Positions 56,234-64,000 of a stretch of 64,000 nt of DNA are shown one piece after another. The stretch is from Vesta saturnalis (lineage: Eukaryota > Arthropoda > Insecta > Coleoptera > Lampyridae). The position numbers were made by a program, and so were the translations under genes. Position 1 is the stretch's first letter; each line of letters opens with the position of its first letter. The DNA is taken from the NCBI GenBank assembly GCA_036346205.1, contig JARFJB010000102.1, positions 1,327,501-1,391,500 of the forward strand, in the 5' to 3' direction. The notes under the pieces are model-generated. The model was not told the DNA's origin. It worked only from the letters and a program-made list of their open reading frames with translations, and made no database searches.

Positions 56234-58665
56234 ATGGATACCATAGCAGATACCATTAATGCTAGGGGCGTGCGTCGGAATCGTCACTTAATCAAACACT
56301 TTTTACACTCACACAATATTCACGTCCTCTCCATCACCGAAACAAAGCTTACACCCAGATGCACCCTTAATTTCAACACCTTTCACATTTATTCAAACAA
56401 TAGCCAACATGAAACTGCCCTCTTAATTAAAAACTGCTTCCCCTCCACTCCTTTTCAACTCCCGCCGCACCTACAGCATCTCGAATGCGTTGCTGCAACG
56501 GTGCACTTTCCCACTCCTATAGTATTTATTTCCTATTACAACCCGCCAGGTCACAACACACTATCAGATCATCTTTAATCTATGCTTCTCCCCTCCCTAA
56601 TGCTGTTATCCTAGGTGACTTCAATACCCGCCACGCCAAATTCGAAGACACCGCAACGAATGGCAACGGTAACAGGCTATCATCCGCTCAGTTGCAGTTG
56701 CCGCTCCTGCAAATCTCCAACACTCAACCAACCTATTTCAAACATTTAGGTGCCTCTATAGTAGACCATATCACAGTTACTGGTCAAAACTTCATTTTGT
56801 CCTGCTCCCCTACACCTCCACAATACACAGTAATTAAAGATTTCTCTAGAACAGACTGGAATGTGTTCTCCGAACACATCTCCAACAACCTTTCTACACC
56901 CAATCTTCAAACGACCCAAGATCTCGAGAGAGCCATTAGTAACCTAACTTCCGTAATTACGGAAGCGGCCGAAATCTCAGTGCCATTAAAAAACATCGAC
57001 ATCTCCCACAAACCGCTCCCACAGCACATTGTAAACTGGATCAATGAGAAAAGACGAATATATCGTCTATCCTTGCGATCCAGGGATCCGGCTCTCAAGA
57101 CCGAATACAATCGCCTTAACGCCTTAATCAGGCGAGAAACCAATAAGGTTCAAGGTACTCATCGAGGGTCGCCTTAAAGAATTCCGCAACCTTAACCTTC
57201 CTGAAACCCAACTCGATAACGAGAGTCCTTTTTATGCCCCTATCACGCCCGACCAGGTCCAAACATTTCAAAAAAGGGAAAAATTCAGTCCCAGGTCATA
57301 ACGGCCTAAATAGGAAAATCCTCCGGCACCTACCTGACCCAGCCCTCCGTATACTTTGATATTTATAACAAATGCTTAACCCTCTCTCACTTCCCGGCGG
57401 ACTGGAAATCGGCCTCCACCGTCATGATACCAAAACCCCACGCTGACCTAACCTCACCTTCCTTCTATAGACCCATTTCCCCAATTCGGCTTCCGTCCAA
57501 CCGAACGTGTCACGATCCCTTGTTGAAGCTGCTTACAGAGACCACCAGGGCATTCAAACAGAAGCAATGCAATCTGGCTGTGTTTCTGGACATTAAGCAA
57601 GCATTCGACAGGGTCTGGCACGACGGTCTCCTGCACAAGATCCGTAACCTCAATATACCCGACCCCATCTCCAAACTCCTACTCTCGTACCTGACCAATC
57701 GGTCAGTTCAAATCAAAGTAGGGAAAACCTCCGATCCTTTTCAACCTAAAGCAGGTCTACCGCACGGCTCTGCATTAGCCCCGATCCTATACACTATCTT
57801 CGCATCCGACATTCCCGAAGTCACACAACCCGGAGTAGTCGTTTCGCAGTTTACGGATAACACCGCCTTCTGGGCGGTTAATCGAAACAGTGAAACGGCC
57901 TCCCGCCTCATATCGAAAACCCTGCGGAACTTTTCCAACTGGGCTAACCAGTGGTCTCCGTCAATTCCACCAAAACCCAAATTAACCTCTTCCGCCATCC
58001 TAATTACACTGAAGATAAGTTCCCAAAGCTAGCCTCCAGAAATGTTAACCTCACCCTAAATCAAGAAAGACTCCCACTCCAAGTTGAAATCATCTACCTA
58101 GGGATCCTCTTTACTAGAACCCTCGATTGGCTCCCCGATGTTAGAAAAAAACTCAATAGGATTAGGAACCGCGCAAACCTACTGGGCGCCCTCCGGGGTA
58201 GAATCAGAGGTTGCCACCCCAAAACACTTCTACACACTTATAAAACATACATCCGCCCTGTTATGGATTTCCGATCACCAATATACACCAATATAAACCC
58301 TAATTACCTTTCCTCTATCGCCTCATGTGAACGCCGAATCCTCAGACGCATACACAAGTTACCTCTCAAGTACCCTAGAGACCTCACAATACAACACCCA
58401 AACATACCAACCATCACACAGAATCCAAATACTACAGGAAAACTTTGCACATAAAAGAGTCTTCGGCGACACTATCCCTACCAAAGAGATCCTTACCACA
58501 CCCTACAACTACCGTTTTCCACAATTCCCACGAAGGAAACCTAAATTAAAATTCAAACATCCCCCCGCGATCCTTACACAACTCCTCGACGACCTCCCCG
58601 AGGAGATAGGAGATTCCCTGTACAACATCCCATATGCCCGCCGCATTCCCCCGTCTATTCGATGA
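56234..58665 (+). pseudogene. Jockey ORF2: endonuclease and reverse transcriptase, broken
   Basis: ATG 56234. Endonuclease: HVLSITETKLTPR (catalytic Glu), then after a slip AVILGDFNTRHAKF, and SIVDHITVTG, all APE-type motifs. RT: TVMIPKPHADLTSPSFYRPI, where a deletion removes about 45 residues before PSNRTCHDPLLKLL. It continues as FLDIKQAFDRVWHDGLLHKI (motif A), KAGLPHGSALAPILYTIFAS (motif B) and SQFTDNTAFWAVN, where the usual Asp-Asp pair of motif C is Asp-Asn. The C-terminal region continues in another frame with YKTYIRPVMDFRSPIYTNI and ERRILRRIHKLPLKYPRDL, ending TGA at 58663-58665. It would nick DNA and copy its RNA there. The DN change and frameshifts make it inactive. Confidence 0.8.
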
Positions 58666-59571
58666 CGACCCAGCAAGAAACCGGACGACGGATCTAATAA
58701 TCACACTAAGCACACTACACCCCACTTAACAAGACACACAGTTAAGCCAATTAATGCATTATTAAATATTAAATAAACCTTTTTCTTTTTTTTACACCAC
58801 ATCTCATGATTGTAAACTATACAATAACACGAAACATCGCAACACCAAAAAACATAGATTGACCAGGGCTGAAGAGGAGTAGGACTCTTGAACAGTCCAC
58901 GAATAAGATATATAAGCTATAAATAAGTAAATACTAACCATAAGCATGAGCATACTAACAAAAAATAATCTCCTCGTCTCCGACTTCGAGTTCTTTACTG
59001 AAGTCCTCACCGACTTCATTATTTTATTATCTCCGATCATTCCGATCACTTCTATGCCGGCTTCGTTCCTGACCTTTATTCCGATTTAGTTAAAATCAGA
59101 AGGCGTTGTTTCTACCTGTCGACCCATTTGGGGTTAGTTATAAAATTTTCTGATCATATTCAAAAGACCAGTTTTCCGTTATAATATTTCCTTCCTGCCT
59201 TGGCAGATTATTACTCGGGTGTATACCCAGCGTAAACAAATATATCCTAATACACAATATCTTACATTTTGCTTTTGTCGCCTGAAAAGGGGAAATACAC
59301 GCAAGGTGTCCGCCGGTGTCGGCATATTCCTACCTTTGCTTGTCTGTTAAGTCTAGCGTCCTTCTAATTAACAAAAGGGCGTACGCTCCTTTGATTAATT
59401 AATCCTATCCTACCGCCAAGTACCTAACATATACACGATCGTAAAACCTGCATGCAGATAATCGCATAATAATCTCCAGAAAATCCCATTTCTGTCAGAT
59501 TATACTGTTAAAACCGTTATCAATCCTGTATACGTCATTAAATGCGAAACCCCTTCCTTTCGTATTCAACA

Positions 59572-59628
<57 letters not shown>

Positions 59629-59975
59629 CAACAAAAATGTTTCTACCTGTGTCCGATTGTCTGATTGTCCATGAAACTTTGGTAAGTTATTATTGAGTAC
59701 ACTCCCGCGAAGGTCTTTAGGATTTAAAGTATTTAAATATCGGCCCCCAAGTGCCCATATAATCTTTCGACGCAGCAACGCGCACCAAGTACGGCTAGGT
59801 TTCATTAGCATAGTAGAATACGCAGGGTATCCGCTACGTTTTATATTTGATCAAAATAACAAAAATAACTATTAAAAATATATGTAACTTAGTACTGACT
59901 TTTAATGCAGTTTCAAAGTGGATTAATCCACAGGTATTGAATTCGTCACGGGCAACGCCGTGCAGTGTCGGCTAG
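59572..59975 (+). mobile_element. Non-autonomous Helitron, 404 bp
   Basis: Starts TCTATATATA and ends CTAG, inserted between A (59571) and T (59976), the Helitron rule. A hairpin CACGG-GCAACG-CCGTG lies 9 bases before CTAG. It interrupts arm B where arm A lacks it. An (AT)n tract fills 59575-59622. No RepHel gene. Confidence 0.75.
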
Positions 59976-60035
59976 TTTCCTGAAGAAATAAATAAATTCC
60001 ACCAATTAATACCATTTTCCATAAGGTAGAAATCC

Positions 60036-61029
60036 CTATTTAATTCTCAAAAGTACTCCCGTTCCTATATATATTCTTTGAAGCGATAAGATAAATCACA
60101 AATTAAAAATAAAATATAAAACCTTTATTGTACGTTTTAAAAGAGACACGAAATGATCCCCTTTCCTAAAAAACGGTAGAGAAAACCACCAACTGCTTCT
60201 TATTTTGTTCACATTTTCTATAGTTTACGATCTCGTTATTTCGCGTTTCATTTTCTTGCATAATTAAAATAATTATAGCAACGACCAGAAATGACATTAA
60301 AGCTACGTGAATAAAAGCGCTACTTTTATTTTATTTTAAACAAAAATCGATAAACTACATTCGTTCCATAGAAAATGAAAGCCATTATTATCAGCCATAT
60401 TGTATTCTTCTCGGAATACATTTGTATAAAATTTTCTTGAAATATTGTCAACTACTTTAGACGTTAATATAAATTATTCGAATTTATAGTAAAAAGAGAA
60501 TACTGACATTTTTTTGTTTTAAGTTAGCTGTAGTAATTAATATCGGAATGACGTAATGCTTTAATTGCCCAAATAAATGAATAGAATTATGTGAAAATTA
60601 TTAAACCCCAGAATACATATTTTGAATGACAAAATTAATTTCGATTATTCCCTCACTCTACTTTACTACTAATTATCAAATTCACAGAAAATAAAACCTA
60701 GTCCGTAGGATCGATCGCCAGCCACGGAAGCCGTTTAACCCGTCCGAACCGACTCCGATAGTGGATACTTGAAGGACCAGTCCATCCGGTTTCCATTTCT
60801 TATCTGGGTGTCATTATTTGTTTATTTTATGTAAGATTTATATCTTTTGAAGAACAAAGTAGTTTAAGTTAGCTTAGTTAGAACTATATAATATTGGCAA
60901 TAAATAGTGTTTGTTAAGGTCCAGTAGTTATAAATTATTCTACGAACCACATACTTCCCTGGTGAAGCTAACGCCCGGCAAAGCAAAATAGCTAAAACCA
61001 ACCGCTTTACATAACGTAATTACCAACTA
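60036..61029. other. Non-coding AT-rich stretch
   Basis: No gene or complete element seen. Confidence 0.45.
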
Positions 61030-61430
61030 CTCCACCATATACCGATTCTGTTGGTCAACTGTTCCGTATAAGTGATGGTTTTCTGTATCATAATAATGGA
61101 AGTTACGTCGATTTACTAAACCATTATCCTCATCCTCTCCAACTCGCTCAAGAGCCCATGTGCAAAAATCAATGCGTCTTTGAAAATCGATACCGTACAC
61201 ATGGAATGGGTGAAACTCGTCATTTTTAAGAACCCGTCTTATACTGGTACGGCTAATGCCTATCTCACCAGCAATTCTTCTTGAGTTTGTATTAGGATTT
61301 TCGATTACCGTTCGTAAGGCACGAAACTGATTGTCATCGTTAACAGTTGCAGGTCTTACTGTATTATGTTTCAGATGAACCGCATTGCCTAGAGAACGAA
61401 ACCTTTACAACTTTTCGAACACCCTCTTAT
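61030..61430 (-). pseudogene. DUF4817/rosa-like transposase fragment
   Basis: Minus strand: ATVNDDNQFRALRTVIENPN, TNSRRIAGEIGISRTSIRRV (helix-turn-helix), NDEFHPFHV, then a deletion, DFQRRIDFCTWALERVGEDE and NGLVNRRNFHYYDTENHHLY. The block that should hold the first catalytic Asp is deleted between the last two. Fragment of the same broad family as 39698-40826. Confidence 0.65.
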
Positions 61431-63000
61431 TCGGGTGTTTTCGATCAGGGTACTTTTGTGCGTACATCCTTGACGTAAGAAATCAATTTTTATGACTCCC
61501 TGCTAGCGAGAATCATGTTAACTCTCTGGAATGGGATAAACTTTAATTTTGTTTCAAAAAAACTAATTTTAATGCTAATTAAAGAATCAATATCGAAATA
61601 GTTTATTAAAAGGTAAACTACTGCAAATTATATTATAAATAAGTGAAGTATAATTGTTTTGTAAAACCTGACATCAGCTACCTTGATTCTACAAAATATA
61701 AAATATGAATAGAAACAATATTTAACAAAAACACTTTTAAAATTTAAATAACTTCGAAAATATAAAGGTTAGGTATAGGGAAGTCTGATACCGATTGAAA
61801 GACAATTAAATAAGCAATTGTTTAACTAAAGAAGATCCATTTAAGTAAAGCGCGTTTTTTAAGTTGGAAGTTGAATAAAATTGAGCCTTAAATATCTGAC
61901 ACACTGTATAAGATTAACAATTTCTTTTGTTATAACCATTAGCCTATGATGTGTGGTGGTTTGTCCAAAGTTTACACAGCTTTTGCAAAACCTCAGTGTT
62001 TTTCAAAAAAGTTAAATATTACACAAATGGTAAGACTTAGGTATAAGGAATTCTTAATAAACATGAATTGGAATTGACTGTAGAATTCAAATTTGCTAAA
62101 AAATTCCCATCCCCATTTTAAAAAACACAGGTTTGTGAAATAAAAACTTTTTGAATCACCATGTATATTCCAAAATATTTTTAAAACATGCCTACATAGA
62201 CAAAAAAATTACCGTTTTCCCCAAAACGACTGAAGCGTTACGGGTGGCCCATCCTGTATATACAGGATTGCCCACTTGCCCTACATTCTTTGGTAGTACC
62301 TTTAATATTAATTTAAGAAGAAAACCAAAAAATATTTTGAGCCTTGCGCGGTGTCCGGTTTTGTCTGTACAGGACCGTACTCAATTATTTTAAATGAAAG
62401 GCCCTATAGTTTTTAATGTTTTCGAAATCTACATTAGATTGTAGGCCAAGTTTGTTTGACCTGTCACCTACTTAAGTCCGCTCATTTAGGAAAAAATACA
62501 TGTTTTAAAAAAAATCTCTCCAAAATTAACATTCAGTAAACAAATCATAACTATTCAATCATTGGCACCAGAGCTACGAAATTGGACATTATCATAAACA
62601 AAAGAGCCTTTATTTATTGATAGGCTAGTTTTGAACGAAATTTGTTGCAAAAGGTCCGTACTGATTTTTTTCTAACAACCTCGGAAGAAATAACAAAAGT
62701 CAATTATTTTAAATGGAACACCCTGTAAATTTTGTCATGAATGAACTTCTTTTTAAGTTGTCCTTGATTTTTGTTAAACATGCCATATATCTAAAGTTAA
62801 TAGTTTCCGCGATAATAACCTTAGTTTGAATTATTTTTGTTTTTCGCCCAATCCTCAAAATAAAATTAAACGAAGCAACAAGAAATAGCACTATTTGCAG
62901 CAGATATTTACTTATTACTATTTGCTGATGTATAACATTCATTACTAAGTGAACTTACATAAAAACGAACGGTAAAAAACACAAAACAGTAAACATTAAT
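61431..63000. other. Repeat-derived non-coding stretch
   Basis: 61640-62163 is inverted against 52218-52740. CACCCTG ends near 62720 look like another mariner-type terminus. No gene otherwise. Confidence 0.45.
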
Positions 63001-63019
63001 TTAAAATAACTTCAAAGAA

Positions 63020-63521
63020 CCCACCATTATTTTTTAAACACTGCCATACACGATTTGAAAAACTTGTGTTAACATCTTCCAAGATTTCAGGCGTGATTGC
63101 TGAAAGCTTTACGTATCCTGTTTTTCAAACCGTTTGAAGTTGTAGGCGATTCTTGGTACACGTTCTTTTACATATCCTCATAGAAAAAAGTCGGGTTTGG
63201 TTATGTCAGGTGATCCGTATGGGGCAGGAGCACCGTCATGTTAGAACCACACTCGTTGACACATCATCAAAGGGATGCCTTCAAATAAGATCGGCAAATC
63301 ATGCCTCAAAAGATCGGAATAAACTTGTTCATAAACCCGTCATGTTGGAACGTTGATTCGTCCGTGAATAAAATATTATTCAAAAAATGTCTTTCATTGG
63401 CCAATTTTTCATTAGCCCAAAGACAAAAATCTAAACGATTGAAACAGTCATCCCCAAGAAGTTTCTGGTACCTTTGAAACCGGTGTGAATGAAAATGGAC
63501 ACTTAATTTAACTTCTGACAT
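63020..63521 (-). pseudogene. Mariner/rosa-like transposase fragment, internally deleted
   Basis: Minus strand from 63521: RFQRYQKLLGDDCFNRLDFC, then NILFTDESTFQHDGFMNK with the first catalytic Asp. In shifted frames, VWF-stop-HDGAPAP (second Asp) is joined directly to GSPDITKPDFFL (third Asp) and GYVKERV. About 30-40 residues between second and third Asp are missing, so the catalytic core is collapsed. Confidence 0.65.
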
Positions 63522-63559
63522 TTTCCCAATTTATTTAGCACTTCTTGGAGTAGTAAGTC

Positions 63560-64000
63560 TATGTGACTTCTGGACCAGGAAGTAACGTCACCCCAATCAG
63601 TGACGTGAGCGAATAGTTAAGCCCCGTCCCCTCCGAAAGTTTGCAGTTGGCGGACCAATAAGAGAGGAGGACGTGGCTCCGCCTGGCGGAAGTAGTAGTG
63701 AGATGGCCTCGCTGTTGTCCAATGAGAGACGTGGCGGCCATATTCGGATAGATGTTGCAATGCATATGGGTCGATGCCATAAAGGCATTGCTTGTACAGG
63801 AGATTCTTCGGCGCTGCTTAAGGGCTACTTCCGGTTCTTCCCAGCTGATGAAGAGCTACTTCCGGTCCTTGGTCGTTGCTGGAAGGGTACTTGGTGGCTT
63901 CCTCGACGCTGGTGAAGAGCTAATTCTACTGATTGCTGTTGGTGAAGACGTTAATGTGTCTAATTCCGGTGAAAGAATAAAGCCTGAAACAATTGTTAGC
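63560..64000 (+). promoter_or_regulatory. GC-rich promoter- or LTR-like stretch at window end
   Basis: Two CCAAT boxes (ACCAATAAG about 63653, TCCAATGAG about 63718), CGTGGC blocks, CATAAAGG (about 63778) and GAATAAAGC (about 63976). The order CCAAT, TATA-like, AATAAA within about 320 bases suits an LTR or a compact promoter region with downstream sequence cut by the window edge. No coding assignment. Confidence 0.35.

Larger units (their letters stand above)
54355..58968 (+). mobile_element. Jockey-clade non-LTR retrotransposon, 4,614 bp
   Basis: Bordered by TCTCCTCGTC at 54345-54354 and 58969-58978. Order: GC-rich 5' region (54355-54902), ORF1 with TH repeats, ORF2 with APE endonuclease and reverse transcriptase, and a 3' region ending AACAAAAAATAA. 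Near full length but inactivated by many frameshifts and a change in the RT catalytic motif. GC content is higher than its surroundings. Confidence 0.85.
53415..60035. repeat. Inverted-repeat arm B, interrupted by SINE, Jockey and Helitron
   Basis: Segments 53415-53962, 58979-59571 and 59976-60035 align, inverted, with arm A. The gaps are the SINE plus Jockey (53963-58968) and the Helitron (59572-59975). It includes LTR-like copy 3 on the minus strand. Confidence 0.7.
52218..62163. mobile_element. Possible rosa-like element with 520-bp TIRs, filled by later insertions
   Basis: 52218-52740 (CAGGGTGATCCAAAAAG at the outer end) is inverted at about 61640-62163 (CTTTTTGAATCACCATG). TA follows the right end. 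The left flank is TG. A minus-strand transposase fragment at 61030-61430 lies inside, as expected for this family. The rest of the interior is other elements. Independent MITE copies in opposite orientation are the alternative. Confidence 0.4.

Overview
The window looks like a repeat-rich stretch of an arthropod, probably insect, nuclear genome. It is AT-rich, has short GT-AG introns, and is packed with element families typical of insects: Polinton/Maverick, Penelope-like, hAT, MULE, rosa/Tc1-like mariners, Jockey, Helitron and tRNA-Ala-derived SINEs. I found no intact single-copy host gene. The species cannot be fixed from the sequence alone.

Layout. 1-2670 is a degenerate TCCGTG hexamer satellite grading into (GT)n. 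4.7-6.75 kb holds Penelope-like (PLE) remains with a 659-bp hAT-type MITE inside them. 6749-22975 is a complete-length 16.2-kb Polinton with exact 6-bp target duplications (ATTATT). It sits inside the reverse-transcriptase ORF of a PLE that resumes at 22976. On its plus strand the Polinton encodes a phospholipase-like protein, adenain-type protease, jelly-roll capsid candidates, packaging ATPase, a fibre-like protein and a chromodomain integrase. On the minus strand it encodes an unknown protein and protein-primed DNA polymerase B. Together these would give virus-like assembly, genome packaging, integration and replication, but nearly every gene is broken. 24.4-30.8 kb holds a palindromic mariner-like MITE with a tRNA-SINE dimer inside, a SINE and a transposase-derived multi-exon gene remnant. 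31.6-32.2 kb is a (CACACG)n/(CA)n satellite. 34-43 kb holds hAT, MULE, rosa and Tc1 remnants.

46.4-64 kb is a nested area. It contains a second rosa copy, three copies of an LTR-like repeat (two direct, one inverted), and in the inverted copy a SINE and a 4.6-kb Jockey that share one 10-bp target site present three times. The same inverted arm also carries a 404-bp Helitron.

Most interesting points: the nested Polinton with palindromic iteron arrays and dense TCAAGGTCA nuclear-receptor half-sites in its TIRs; the triple target-site duplication linking SINE and Jockey; Asp-to-Asn changes at catalytic positions in four unrelated elements; and three adjacent noisy duplications that look like long-read assembly faults, which means some frameshifts may not be biological.
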